From assembly GCF_022568835.1 (NCBI RefSeq), contig NZ_JAKZHV010000003.1:549926-613925 (forward strand): a stretch of 64,000 bases of DNA. The letters are read 5' to 3'. The notes under the pieces are model-generated. The model was not told the origin of the DNA and searched no databases. It saw nothing but the letters and a program-made list of their open reading frames with translations. The position numbers were made by a program, and so were the translations under genes. The DNA comes from Arsenicicoccus piscis (GTDB lineage Bacteria > Actinomycetota > Actinomycetes > Actinomycetales > Dermatophilaceae). Within the stretch, counting starts at the first letter, position 1. Each line of letters begins with the position of its first letter. Below, piece after piece: positions 29,500 to 39,027 of this stretch.

Positions 29500-30603
29500 G
29501 TGGCTCTTACTATCGGGATCGTCGGTCTGCCCAACGTCGGCAAGTCGACCATGTTCAACGCCCTGACCAAGAACAACGTGCTCGCCGCGAACTACCCGTT
29601 CGCGACGATCGAGCCCAACGTGGGCGTGGTCCCGCTGCCGGACCCCCGCCTGAAGGTCCTCGCCGGCGTCTTCAAGAGCGAGAAGATCCTGCCCGCCACC
29701 GTGTCCTTCGTCGACATCGCCGGCATCGTGCGCGGCGCGTCCGAGGGGGAGGGGCTCGGCAACAAGTTCCTCGCCAACATCCGCGAGTCCGACGCGATCT
29801 GCCAGGTCATCCGCGCCTTCGAGGACGACGACGTCGTGCACGTCGACGGCAAGGTCTCCCCGAGCTCGGACATCGAGACCATCAACACCGAGCTGATCCT
29901 CGCCGACCTGCAGACCCTGGAGCGGGCCATCCCGCGCCTGGAGAAGGAGGTCAAGGGCAAGAAGACGGACAAGGCGGTGCTTGACAACGCCCTCGCGGCC
30001 CAGAAGGTGCTGGAGGCCGGGGACACGCTCTACGCCAAGGGTGCGGAGGCCGGCGTCGACCTGGCGGCGATCAAGGAGCTGTTCCTGCTCACCACCAAGC
30101 CGTTCCTCTACGTGTTCAATGTCGACGAGGACCAGCTGACCGACGAGGCGCTACAGGCCGAGCTGCAGGCGATGGTGGCCCCCGCGGACGCGATCTTCCT
30201 CAACGCCAAGCTCGAGATGGACCTGGCCGAGCTGGACGAGGACGAGGCCAAGGAGCTGCTCGAGTCGGTCGGCGTCACCGAGGCCGGGCTGGACCAGCTG
30301 GCGCGCAAGGGATTCCACACGCTGGGTCTGCAGACCTACCTGACGGCCGGGCCCAAGGAGTCACGCGCCTGGACGATCCGCAAGGGCTGGACCGCCCCGC
30401 AGGCGGCGGGTGTCATCCACACCGACTTCGAGCGCGGCTTCATCAAGGCCGAGGTCGTCTCGTTTGACGACCTGGTCGCCGCCGGCTCCATGCAGAAGGC
30501 CAAGGAGGCCGGTCGCGTGCGGATCGAGGGCAAGGACTACGTGATGGCCGACGGGGACGTGGTCGAGTTCCGCAGCGGGCTCGCCTCTGGCGGGAAGAAG
30601 TAG
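29500..30603 (+). CDS. ychF: redox-regulated ATPase YchF with a replaced C-terminus
   Basis: YchF (OLA1 family) is a ribosome-associated ATPase of the Obg group. The 367-residue product has G1 GLPNVGKST (about 8-16), the switch run [26 protein letters not shown] and the TGS domain. The family normally ends in [11 protein letters not shown] or close to it. Here the frame runs DGDVVEFR and then SGLASGGKK, so the final FNV is lost and a foreign tail supplied. Copies of the native end lie downstream, marking the gene as an integration site. The GTG at 29500 is 8 nt after a TAGACT -10 box. Confidence 0.95.
   Translation: MALTIGIVGLPNVGKSTMFNALTKNNVLAANYPFATIEPNVGVVPLPDPRLKVLAGVFKSEKILPATVSFVDIAGIVRGASEGEGLGNKFLANIRESDAICQVIRAFEDDDVVHVDGKVSPSSDIETINTELILADLQTLERAIPRLEKEVKGKKTDKAVLDNALAAQKVLEAGDTLYAKGAEAGVDLAAIKELFLLTTKPFLYVFNVDEDQLTDEALQAELQAMVAPADAIFLNAKLEMDLAELDEDEAKELLESVGVTEAGLDQLARKGFHTLGLQTYLTAGPKESRAWTIRKGWTAPQAAGVIHTDFERGFIKAEVVSFDDLVAAGSMQKAKEAGRVRIEGKDYVMADGDVVEFRSGLASGGKK
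30556..30573 (+). repeat. left attachment-like repeat inside ychF
   Basis: GACGTGGTCGAGTTCCGC here encodes DVVEFR. The same core, followed by the missing codons for FNV and a stop, recurs at 31151-31183, 48791-48817 and 50334-50360. I read this as the left junction (attL) of a chain of integrated elements. Confidence 0.75.
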
Positions 30604-30605
30604 AC

Positions 30606-31148
30606 GTGTTCACCGATTTCGTTCGCGACCATGCCTTCACCATCGCATGGTTCGGTCTGATGGCGTTCGTCTGGTTCGGCTGGGGTCAGGAGGACCCGCC
30701 GCCGGCGTGGCGACCGTGGCTCGGCGCCGGATCGGCGATGGGCCTCCTGCTGGCAGGGTTGTTCGGTTACGGGGTGTTCGCCCGGTGGGGTGAGGGCAGT
30801 GCGCTGGAGGGGAGGTACCCGTGGTTCGGGCTAGTCGTCGGCTTGGAGGTGCTGCTGTCGCTGGTCGGCTGCCTGTTCCTGCACCGCAGGGGTAAGGGCC
30901 GCTGGATGGCTTGGTGGGTGGCTCTCGTCGTGGCCCTGCATTTCGTACCCTTGGCATTGTTCCTCGATGACCTGTCCTTGGCCGGCCTGGGGACCATCCA
31001 GGCGGCTGGGCTCGCTGCGCTGGTTCCTCGGGTCGGCGGCGAGAGCGTCTCCAGCCGTCTGGTGGGACCCTGGATGGGCATCACCTTGCTGGTCTTCGCC
31101 GGTGTCTCTGCCTTGCTGTTCGTGGTTCGGGCGGGTACCCCTTGGTGA
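30606..31148 (+). CDS. polytopic membrane protein of unknown function
   Basis: The 180-residue product has about six hydrophobic segments and several Trp residues (FGLMAFVWFGWGQ). No family was recognised. The GTG at 30606 lies 2 nt after the altered ychF stop, so it depends on ychF transcription or coupled translation. It is the only gene between the first two attachment-like repeats and is therefore the cargo of that small segment. Confidence 0.65.
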   Translation: MFTDFVRDHAFTIAWFGLMAFVWFGWGQEDPPPAWRPWLGAGSAMGLLLAGLFGYGVFARWGEGSALEGRYPWFGLVVGLEVLLSLVGCLFLHRRGKGRWMAWWVALVVALHFVPLALFLDDLSLAGLGTIQAAGLAALVPRVGGESVSSRLVGPWMGITLLVFAGVSALLFVVRAGTPW

Positions 31149-31150
31149 AG

Positions 31151-31183
31151 GGCGACGCGGTCGAGTTCCGCTTCAACGTGTGA
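31151..31183 (+). repeat. second ychF-3'-end repeat (attachment-like)
   Basis: Read in the ychF frame, these bases encode GDAVEFRFNV and a TGA stop, the canonical YchF ending. They are detached from ychF by 0.6 kb. They mark the right end of the first cassette and the left end of the 17.6-kb segment. Confidence 0.8.
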
Positions 31184-31452
31184 ATCAGAGCGTTTCCGCA
31201 GGTCAGAGGGGGTGTGATCCCTCCCAGTCCGCACGGAGTCCGCAAGAACTTTTGCGTGACGGGCTCGATCCGGCCGTTCCCAGGGCCGTCTCCGCACCCC
31301 GAGTGCTGCCAGAGGCCCGCCCGTGAGGTGACTCTTGCGGCCGGTGCGGCGCAGGTCCGGGATCAGTTCAACAGAAGCGGATCTGTGGCGCGGGCATGCC
31401 TGAAACTGGCGACGAACGGCCATGGCGCGCATCGCCAGAGCTTCCAGCGGTG
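31184..31452. other. non-coding interval after the second attachment-like repeat
   Basis: There is no convincing gene in these 269 bases. A short inverted repeat, CGCAAGAACTTTTGCG (about 31231-31246), is present and could be a recombinase arm site or a terminator remnant; I cannot tell which. Confidence 0.4.
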
Positions 31453-34400
31453 TCAGTCCAGATCTTGGTCCAGTTGGGCTCGTTCGTCCTCACGGACGGC
31501 GTCCCGTTCGTAGGACTCTGCAATGGCGCGCAAGATCCGTGCAGTTCGGGGCCAATGCACCTGGACACCCAGACTCCATTGCTTGTACTGCTCAGCCAGC
31601 GTTCTCTCTTGGCTGCCGCCGTCGTAGACACCACGCCAGGTGACACCGCGGCTGTTCAGTCGGCCGGTGATTGCGCCGTTCTCTAGGTTGCGACTCCCGA
31701 TCGACTCGATGAGATCTCGGACTGGAACGGGTGGCCAGATTCCGTCGGCGTCGACCGGCGCGTGGGCAAAGGTTTGGCCAATCAGTTCGTCGCCGATGTC
31801 CGCTCGGTCGAGGTCGGATAGTTGCAGACGAGCCTGCTTGACCCACGCCTGCATCGCAGCTTGATCAAGTGTGCCGTCTTCCTGTCGTCCCGGGAAGCCG
31901 TGCCAACCGCGAAGGACCCACCAAGCGTGCTCAGTTAGCGGATCCGCGCTCTTGCTCTGACGTTGAGGCTCGTTTGTACCCAGGAACGTTCGTTGAACGA
32001 GGTCAACGAACAGGGCGGGGTCCGAGGCGAGAGCCCGGTTAAGGGCACGTGGTTCGCGGTTGTGCTGGAGGAGCCTTAAATAGCCGAACTCCAGAGATGC
32101 CAGGTCGGCAACTGGCACGTCGGCTGCGGCTAGGTAGTCCAGCAAGGTCCCGACGTCGTGGTCGGTCATCTGTGACATCCCCGCCCGCCCGGGGTCCTGG
32201 GTGATCGCCGCGCGCAACACGGATAGGACCAGCGTTGCGCTCGGGAGATGCTTCTTCTGGTCTGCTGTCGGGTTGAAGATGCCGTGGCTCGCGATCGCAA
32301 TCGCCGACCAAGCTCGTGCTCGCTCAAGGAGCAAATCGATAGCTCTGGTGAGATCTTCATGGGGAACGACCTCGAAATGTGCCTCGGACCAGAAGAGGTC
32401 TTCAGCAGCTGGGAACTCGCGGAGAATCTCCCAGAACCGGCTCTCCGTCGGGACGTTGAGCACGAACCTTCTCAGGGCCTCGCTCGCCACGTCGCCCCGT
32501 TCGAGCGCTCGCCTGAGATCCGCTGGTCCATCGACGGCGAGGTGGCTTCGAACCCACGTTGCCGCGGTTTCCTGAAGCGCTGTGCTATCCGATGCCAGCC
32601 ATTCCAGCATGGTGTCGAGAGCATCAATCGGATCGTAGGTTGACAGAGTCCAACCGACCTGTGTCGGAGCCTCAGCACGGGCCGCTACTGCGCCGAGCTG
32701 TTCCCACGCGTCGGGGCGGGCAAACAGAACGTCAAGTGCTTCGCGCCGTTTGGCTTCCAGCGCTTTCCGGTAGTGCTCGTAGTCGTTCAGGTCTGCACCC
32801 GACAGGTCGGGGTGCCGATTGAAGAGATATGCGAACCGGCGGAGGTCATCAGCAGGTTGGAGCAATTCGGCCAGTTTGTGTAAGCGGGCGCGTCGCTCCG
32901 CCGGCATCGCCCAGTCTGCGTCCTGCAAACGCTCGTGCCGCGCTGCGGTCTCTCGGACCTGTTCGAACAGGGCCAGTCGCACGTCTTCATCCAAGTCGCC
33001 GCGCGATGCCTCGTCCTCGAGGAACTCGATGATCCGATTCGCTTCGTCCGGGCCAACCGTGGACAGCGCTTCCACAAGCCATGGCAGGGCGGTGCGATCT
33101 GCCATGACCCATGCGAGTGCTCGGTCGACGAGGCTCGTCGCGAAAGCGAACCATTCGCTGTTCGGCATCCGGTCGCTGGGGGGCTTCCAGAGTTGATAGC
33201 GCGGCTCATTGGGCGGCGAAACCCAGGCATTGCTGTCGGGCCACAGGGCCTTGAGTAAAGCCCAACCTGTCGTCTCGCTCACGATCCGGCAGGCATCGAG
33301 CGCTTGGAGTCGGGTCGCAAGATCTGCGCCAGTGTTTTGAATCCATCCGCAAAGGACGGTCGACATGCTTGCGAGTGGATTGTTGCCCGAGTTCTTCGGC
33401 AGGTCGTAGCGGCAGAGTTCGGTCAGGATCTGTGTTGCGCGAACGAGGTGATCGGGCGACCAGCAGAGCACTTCCAAGGCCCACAACAGGTGATGCTGTT
33501 GACCCGACGGCCCCAGTGCCAGCGGCTCGTCAATGGCCTGGAACAGGCGGCCGACGGTCGGCTCGCTGGTTGCAAGGTCATCCTCCAGTGCCGAAAGGAA
33601 GGTGTCTGGAGCGGCCTCGGCAAGAAGCGGAAGCACGTCGGCGATCGCTCCCCAAGTGTGACCCTTGGAGCCGGCAGTGACCTGACGTAGAACGTCGCGC
33701 ACAACCCGTTCGGCCACTGAGGAAGCGTGATTGGTGCCACCGGGGATTGATTCGATCGCTCCCGCCAGGGCGAGACTCTCGGCGATACCGCGCCGCAGGG
33801 CAGGCGAGTAGGTTCTCCGCTGTCCCTTCATTCGAGCGGCGATCCGCTCGTGCGAACTCAGGCCTTCATAGGGACTTGGGTCCAGGAGGACGCTGGTTGC
33901 GATCTGTGCCCATCGCGACGCCAGTTCGGATGACACCCGGTTGCCAAACTCGAGGAACGCCTCCTCCAGGGAGGTGAATACAAAGACATTCCGCACGCTC
34001 CGGATCGCCGGATCGGATCCGCGACTGGCGTCGGCGATCGCGCGCTGTAGGTCGACTGAGGGGATGGCGGCCAGTTCGCTCAGGACGTGCAGGTCCTCGG
34101 GTAGATCGGTCCAACGACTGGCCAGCATCAGTGCGGCGAGCGTGTCGGCCAGCGGGGGCCGAGACCACGTGGGCTGCTGCACGCGAGGTGAGCGCGAAAG
34201 CCGCCGCACCAATGCGGGCATGCTCCGACGAGCAAGTACCGCGAGGCGATCGGCTTGGTGCCATTCGACGTCGCCTGCTCTGAATGCCTCGGCCGCCTCG
34301 TTTCGGCCAACCCTCGGCAGGTGAATGTCGACGCTGCGGCGCACCGCAGAGCCGCTATCTACGATAGCGACGACGTGCCTACCGCTAGCGAGGGCGCGTG

Positions 34401-35430
34401 CTACGTCTGCATTGTCGAAGTCGGGCACCAAGATCCCCGGCCCTGGGAGTGCCACCATTCGATCCCAGACGCCCGTCGACCGGACGATTGTGACGGTGCC
34501 GGGTTCATTCGAGTTGTCGTCGTCGCGTGCAAGGGACGCATGCAGAAACCCCAAGGCGTCGTCGACCCACTCGGTCTGGATCGATGTAACCCTCGGCTCC
34601 TCATCAAGCAGGGAGCGCAGTCGCTGCGCCTCCTTAGCCCGCCCGGCGATGAAGAGTTTCAGCGGAAGAGCCGGTTCGGTCGCAGCGGAAGAGCGGTCCC
34701 ACCATGTCTCCAGAGTCAGCGCGTCCCGGGGTCGGAGCCCGAGAGTTTCAGAGATCCACAGGTGTGCGGCGGGCGCAACCTGCAGCCAAGCTTCGAGGTC
34801 ATCCGCATCGAGGACGAGGACATCCTTGAAGAGCTGCTCGGCGCGTCGCTCGGCCGCCCACGTGTCCTTGCCTTGCCATCGACGGACTGTAACGAAGACG
34901 AAGGTGACGTCTTGCGATGCCTCGCCCTTGCGTCCGTCGTAGTCCTTAGTGGCTTTGCGCTTGGAGTCCTTGTCGGTGCCGAACTCGAACCAGATCGTTC
35001 CGACCGGCAGCAATTGCGTCTGCCGCTCGAGGGTCGCTACGCCGTCCTTGCCAGCCAGGGCGACCCCATCGCCTGTCCGAATTGAGATCTGGCCAGCCCC
35101 GGGGGTCTCGAACAAGAGCCTACGCACCAACTCTGGAAGCCGATCCTGAGCTTCGCGCGCGTTGGTCTGGGGCCACAGCGCGAGCTGGCTTGCACTCGCA
35201 TATTCGGGACTGGCGGTTCGTCGTTCGGCCGCAAGACTCACGGCGGGCGCTCCGCGCTGCGCTCTGAGGCCCTCCACGTCGCTCGCTCGGAACCTGTAGA
35301 ACGACGTCCCCGGCACCCGCGCATCCGGGAGCAATCCCTGCTTGGCGTACGCCCGCACGGTGTTCTCGTGGACGGCCAGCCGCTTGGCCGTCTCACGCAC
35401 GTTCAGGAACTCAGAAGCAGCACCATTCAC
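31453..35430 (-). CDS. 1325-residue HTH protein with a possible nuclease-like region
   Basis: Residues about 7-55 form a MerR/excisionase-type HTH (NVRETAKRLAVHENTVRAYAKQG), unusual at the front of such a large protein. Residues about 95-230 (TIWFEFGTDKDSKRKATKDY, TFVFVTVRRWQGKDTWAAERR, VLDADDLEAWLQVAPAAHLW) resemble a segment I associate with large uncharacterised proteins of mobile DNA; the Glu/Asp/Lys pattern could be a PD-(D/E)xK-like nuclease, but this is unproven. The remaining 1000 residues look mainly helical, perhaps repeats. No Walker A motif was found. The start is GTG 35430, 6 nt after TATGCT (minus strand). Base composition is visibly lower in GC than the flanks. The partner gene is divergent. 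Confidence 0.7.
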   Translation of the reverse strand: MNGAASEFLNVRETAKRLAVHENTVRAYAKQGLLPDARVPGTSFYRFRASDVEGLRAQRGAPAVSLAAERRTASPEYASASQLALWPQTNAREAQDRLPELVRRLLFETPGAGQISIRTGDGVALAGKDGVATLERQTQLLPVGTIWFEFGTDKDSKRKATKDYDGRKGEASQDVTFVFVTVRRWQGKDTWAAERRAEQLFKDVLVLDADDLEAWLQVAPAAHLWISETLGLRPRDALTLETWWDRSSAATEPALPLKLFIAGRAKEAQRLRSLLDEEPRVTSIQTEWVDDALGFLHASLARDDDNSNEPGTVTIVRSTGVWDRMVALPGPGILVPDFDNADVARALASGRHVVAIVDSGSAVRRSVDIHLPRVGRNEAAEAFRAGDVEWHQADRLAVLARRSMPALVRRLSRSPRVQQPTWSRPPLADTLAALMLASRWTDLPEDLHVLSELAAIPSVDLQRAIADASRGSDPAIRSVRNVFVFTSLEEAFLEFGNRVSSELASRWAQIATSVLLDPSPYEGLSSHERIAARMKGQRRTYSPALRRGIAESLALAGAIESIPGGTNHASSVAERVVRDVLRQVTAGSKGHTWGAIADVLPLLAEAAPDTFLSALEDDLATSEPTVGRLFQAIDEPLALGPSGQQHHLLWALEVLCWSPDHLVRATQILTELCRYDLPKNSGNNPLASMSTVLCGWIQNTGADLATRLQALDACRIVSETTGWALLKALWPDSNAWVSPPNEPRYQLWKPPSDRMPNSEWFAFATSLVDRALAWVMADRTALPWLVEALSTVGPDEANRIIEFLEDEASRGDLDEDVRLALFEQVRETAARHERLQDADWAMPAERRARLHKLAELLQPADDLRRFAYLFNRHPDLSGADLNDYEHYRKALEAKRREALDVLFARPDAWEQLGAVAARAEAPTQVGWTLSTYDPIDALDTMLEWLASDSTALQETAATWVRSHLAVDGPADLRRALERGDVASEALRRFVLNVPTESRFWEILREFPAAEDLFWSEAHFEVVPHEDLTRAIDLLLERARAWSAIAIASHGIFNPTADQKKHLPSATLVLSVLRAAITQDPGRAGMSQMTDHDVGTLLDYLAAADVPVADLASLEFGYLRLLQHNREPRALNRALASDPALFVDLVQRTFLGTNEPQRQSKSADPLTEHAWWVLRGWHGFPGRQEDGTLDQAAMQAWVKQARLQLSDLDRADIGDELIGQTFAHAPVDADGIWPPVPVRDLIESIGSRNLENGAITGRLNSRGVTWRGVYDGGSQERTLAEQYKQWSLGVQVHWPRTARILRAIAESYERDAVREDERAQLDQDLD

Positions 35431-35456
35431 ACCAACAGCATACCAACATGTAGACT
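35431..35456. promoter_or_regulatory. shared promoter/operator of the divergent pair
   Basis: ACCAACA occurs twice, 11 bp (one helical turn) apart (35431-35437 and 35442-35448). TAGACT (35451-35456) is a -10 box for the rightward gene; the minus-strand TATGCT just before GTG 35430 serves the leftward one. The HTH of the leftward protein is the obvious candidate to bind here. Confidence 0.5.
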
Positions 35457-35514
35457 TTGTGTACTTGATGCCGACGTTGGCCCGGCACAGAGAAGTGGAG
35501 GCGGAGGAGCGGAC

Positions 35515-37446
35515 ATGGATCCGGCGAGCGACGCGATCGACCGCTCGTGGTGGGAGGACGTGCTGGCGGAGGCGTCGCTTGACGACCCCTATGAGCCGCC
35601 AGAGTTGTTGTCAACGCATCTTGAGCGGGCGGCTGCCGATCCGTCTGTCACGGGGCTTCATGAACTAGTGCTGCAGGTGTTGGCGATGGTTTCGGCGGCG
35701 ATGTTGAATGCTGAGGACTGGTTGGAGCCGTTCACACCGGCGATGCAGTTCGGTGGCACGCGGACGGTAGTACCGGCGGACTTGGACGCTGACCAGGTGG
35801 CGTTGCTGGCGCGTATCGCTCCGCTGGTCGAACGTGATGATCTGCGGGCTCGGGTCGCTGATGTCGCCTGGGTCTACGGGGACCGGTCGGACATCGCGAT
35901 GTTGGACCGAGCCATCGACGCATACCGGGCCGCGCCGCTGACGGGAGATGTGTGGTTCAGCGTGGGGAAGGACGCGTGGGTTCGGGCCTTCGCGCTTGCA
36001 GCGCGGCGCGGCGCGGACGGCCAGGCCTGGGTGCAGGAAATGTCGGACGCGCTGAAGGCTCAGGTCTTGGCCGGCCAGTTGACAGACAACTTCAGAACGG
36101 TGGGGTTCGCGGAAACCTTGCGCCAGCACGGTCGTGTCGACGCGGCCGGGCGGGCTGAGGTGTGCGAAGCTCTGTTCGCGCTCGCGGCAAAGGCGTCGTC
36201 GGTAACGCCACGCCTGTCACGCCACCTCGAGCGTGAGGCGCTCGCTTGGCTAGGTGGTTCGGACGCGGCGGCGGCGAACGCAGCGACCGAGCGCGTTGCG
36301 CGGACATACATCGCAGAAGCCGATTCCCGCATTCAGACGGACCCGAAGGCGGGCACGCTGGTCGAGGGCCATTTCCTGGAGAAGGCAATCGCGGTCCTCC
36401 GAACCATCCCGCGCTCCTACCGGCTCGAGAACGGACTCGACCAGCTCATTGACGACCTCCGCGTTCGGCTGCTTGAGAGCCGGGAGTCGTCTATGGAGCA
36501 GATGATGCGTATCCAGTCGGACCCGGTCGATCTGACTAATGCCGTGTCCTACGCACGGTCGCAAGTCTCGGGTCACGCTGACAAGTTCGACGCGCTGGCT
36601 GCATTCGCGACGCTCGCACCGCCGCTAGATGAAGCCAGTACGCGCGAGAACGCCGCGAAGCTGCTGGAAGGCACCATCAGCCACATCTTCGGATCCTCAA
36701 CGTTTTCGTCTGACTTCCGGAAGATCGCATCGAGGCCGGGGTCTTCTGGTCAGACCGATGAGGACGCGGTTTGGGCCGAGATGGTCCGCACGGTGTTCTT
36801 TCACTCCCAATTGCTCGGAAAGGGCATCATTCAGCCTGCGCAAGAGGTCCTGACTACTGAGCACCGGTTCAGTCGGCAGTACATGGTGTCGCTGTGCATG
36901 GAATCGCCGACGGTGCCCGAGGGCCACGAGACGTTGTGGGGCAACGGCCTGGCTCTCGGCTTGGGCGGCAACTACGGCGCTGCGGTCTCTGTTCTGGTCC
37001 CGCAGTTGGAGCAGGTCGTGCGGGTCATGTTGAGGCGGCACGATGTGCACACGCTGTTCGTCGATGAGCACGGCGTGGAGAGCGAGAAGAGCTTGAACGC
37101 CCTTCTTGACATGACTGAGACCGAGGACATCTTCGGTGCAGGGATGGTCATGGAGATGAAGGCGATGCTGGTCGTCCAAGGTGGTCCGAACCTCCGCAAC
37201 GACGTCGCGCACGGCCTTCTCGATGACAACTCGGCATGGAGCTTCTCGGCGCTTTACATGTGGTGGTTCTGCCTTCGGCTGGTGACGTGGCCGGTCATCG
37301 AGATGATGGACCGCGCTCGGACGCGGGCAGCAGAGTCTGGAGAAGGCTCAATAGCAGCCGGCGGAGCGGACACCGAGCCGGCGGCGCAGCCTACAGCCGA
37401 CATCGAAGCGGGGGCGTTGGCGGAAGACCAGCACCCCGAAGAGTAG
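35515..37446 (+). CDS. DUF4209-type protein with a HEPN-like motif
   Basis: The 643-residue product resembles DUF4209 proteins: a helical N-terminal half and a C-terminal domain with ESPTVPEGHETLWGNGLALGLGGNYGAAVSVLVPQLE and the signature LRNDVAHGL. R561-N562-x3-H566 fits the RX4-6H motif of HEPN ribonucleases, suggesting RNA cleavage or nucleic-acid binding; activity is inference. The ATG at 35515 follows GGCGGAGGAGCGG; the frame upstream to 35368 overlaps the divergent gene and is rejected. The acidic, Ala-rich tail (from about 610) is disordered. It forms a divergent pair with the HTH giant inside the island. Confidence 0.75.
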   Translation: MDPASDAIDRSWWEDVLAEASLDDPYEPPELLSTHLERAAADPSVTGLHELVLQVLAMVSAAMLNAEDWLEPFTPAMQFGGTRTVVPADLDADQVALLARIAPLVERDDLRARVADVAWVYGDRSDIAMLDRAIDAYRAAPLTGDVWFSVGKDAWVRAFALAARRGADGQAWVQEMSDALKAQVLAGQLTDNFRTVGFAETLRQHGRVDAAGRAEVCEALFALAAKASSVTPRLSRHLEREALAWLGGSDAAAANAATERVARTYIAEADSRIQTDPKAGTLVEGHFLEKAIAVLRTIPRSYRLENGLDQLIDDLRVRLLESRESSMEQMMRIQSDPVDLTNAVSYARSQVSGHADKFDALAAFATLAPPLDEASTRENAAKLLEGTISHIFGSSTFSSDFRKIASRPGSSGQTDEDAVWAEMVRTVFFHSQLLGKGIIQPAQEVLTTEHRFSRQYMVSLCMESPTVPEGHETLWGNGLALGLGGNYGAAVSVLVPQLEQVVRVMLRRHDVHTLFVDEHGVESEKSLNALLDMTETEDIFGAGMVMEMKAMLVVQGGPNLRNDVAHGLLDDNSAWSFSALYMWWFCLRLVTWPVIEMMDRARTRAAESGEGSIAAGGADTEPAAQPTADIEAGALAEDQHPEE

Positions 37447-37680
37447 GTCGGCTCAGGCCAAGACGTCCCTTGGGTTTCCGGCGAGCCCACGTTGGGACCA
37501 GCAGGACGCGGGGTGCGACCTGAGCGGCCGAGTAACGAATGGCGACTGGCTCCGCTGCGCGGACGCGCGTCAATCCGCGCTGTGACGCACCGCGTTTTTG
37601 CTCGGCGAAGCTCGGCAAATGCAGGTGCAATCCGAGATCTCGCTTGGGCCTTACCCCCGGTTCTTGGACACGGGGGTTGA

Positions 37681-38576
37681 TTACGCGGCGGTTGGCAGCG
37701 TAGCGGCCCGGCGGGCCTCGTAGGTGGACGGGGACAGGTAGCCGCACCAGGTGTGGCGGCGGCGGGTGTTGTAGCGGACGAGCCAGCCGAAGACCTGGCG
37801 GCGGCAGCTGTGCTCGTCGGCCCAGCACGCGGCGTCTTGGAGGACCTCGCGCTTCAGCGTGGCGTTGAACGACTCGGCCAACGCGTTGTCCGCGCTCGTG
37901 CCGACGGCGCCCATGGACTGGGTCACGCCGAGGTCGGCGCACAGCGCGGCGTAGTCCTTGCTCGTGTAGACCGACCCGTGGTCGCTGTGAAAGATCGCGC
38001 CGTTGAGGCTGCCCCGGGCCGCGGCCGGCGGCGTTGAGGGCATCGGTGACGAGGCTGGTGCGCATGTGGCCCGCGATCGCCCAGCCGGCCAGTCGCCGGC
38101 TGTAGCAGTCGATCACGGTGGCCAGGTAGAGGTTCGTGCCGTCGGCCAGCGGCAGGTAGGTGATGTCGCCGACATAGCGCAGCCCTGGAGCAGAAGCGGT
38201 GAAGTCGCGCTGGAGCAGATCGGGGACCACCTGGTCGGCGGGCTCAGGGACCGTCGTGCGCACCCGCCGCTTCTTGGCGTAGCCAACGATCGTGTTGAGC
38301 CGCATCACGCGGGCGACCCGCTTGTGGTTGACCCGCTCCTGCTGCGCGACCCCGTCGTTGAGCTCGGCAGTGATCCGGCGCCCCGTAGGTCTTGTCCCCC
38401 TGGTGGACGGCCCTGATCCGTTCCGCGAGCTCGGCGTCGGCCCGGGCGCGCTCCTCGCGCGCGGGGCCCGCCTTGACCCAGGCGTAGTAGGAGGAGCGCT
38501 CGATCTCGACGAGCTCGCACAGTCGCTTCACCTCGAAGGTGGCGCAGTGGTCGGCGACGAACTGGAAGCGACTCAC
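37681..38576 (-). pseudogene. IS3-family transposase orfB (rve/DDE), two frameshifts
   Basis: Three phases are needed to read the protein: SRFQFVADHCATFEVKRLCELV to TYGAP (38576-38380), then RITAELNDGVAQQERVNHKRV through TSLVTDALNAA (38380-38035), then RGSLNGAIFHSDHGSVYTSKDYA to the stop at 37681. The DDE elements DITYLPLADG (D), FHSDHGSVY (D) and NALAESFNATLKRE (E) all survive, but in different phases. As written it cannot make transposase. Confidence 0.85.
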
Positions 38577-38947
38577 CAGCGCGTCTCCCCGGCGAAAATA
38601 CTTGGCCGCCCGCTGGAGGATCTCCCGCTCGTGGTCAGCTTGGTCGCCTCGACCTCCAGCTCACGCACCCGCGCCTCGAGCCGGGCGACCTTACCCTCTG
38701 GTGTCTCGCTGCCCGGGTCTGCGGCCGGGATGGTCTTCGCGGTGGTCTTGGACTGCAGCGGGCTCGAGGTCGCCGTCCCGTCAGCAGCGGTCTTCTTGCC
38801 GGTCCCGTACGCCTCGAGCCAGCCCCGCAGCGTGCCCCGCACGATGCCCAGGTCCTCAGCGACACCGCGGACCGTGGCCCCCGGCGTGGACTCGTACAAA
38901 TCGACGGCCTGACGACGAAACTCCTCCGAGTAGTTCTTCCTGGCCAT
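38573..38947 (-). pseudogene. IS3-family orfA with two compensating indels
   Basis: The ATG at 38947 opens MARKNYSEEFRRQAVDLYES with the family HTH and Leu-zipper. Near 38600-38645 the expected EREILQRAAKY is out of phase and read as SGRSSSGRPSI, while KLTT before it and FAGETRW after it are in phase. One missing G and one extra T explain this. Overlap with orfB is as expected for IS3 programmed frameshifting. Confidence 0.75.
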
Positions 38948-39027
38948 GGTTCTCGGATCATCTCGCTTCCCCAGCACCACGTGCTGGATTCAACGTGTCC
39001 AAGAACCAGGGTCAGGCCCCCTTCCGA

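Larger units (their letters stand above)
37651..39014 (-). mobile_element. IS3-family insertion sequence with frameshifted genes
   Basis: The ends are inverted repeats containing GGTTCTTGGACACG (left, from 37651; right, complement ending at 39014), flanked by a 4-bp duplication GGCC (37647-37650 and 39015-39018). It carries orfA and orfB on the minus strand. Both reading frames contain single-base shifts. It appears to have inserted next to or into an ISL3-type element whose tail follows at 39.03-39.26 kb. Confidence 0.85.

Noticed and set aside
30556..31183. The ychF C-terminal change as a simple frameshift
   Set aside because: The reading phase of ychF is unchanged up to VVEFR, and the native ending is found intact 0.6 kb downstream, which fits insertion better than an indel.
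31231..31246. Short inverted repeat as an integrase core site
   Set aside because: Not shared with the other ychF junctions, so it cannot be the common attachment core.
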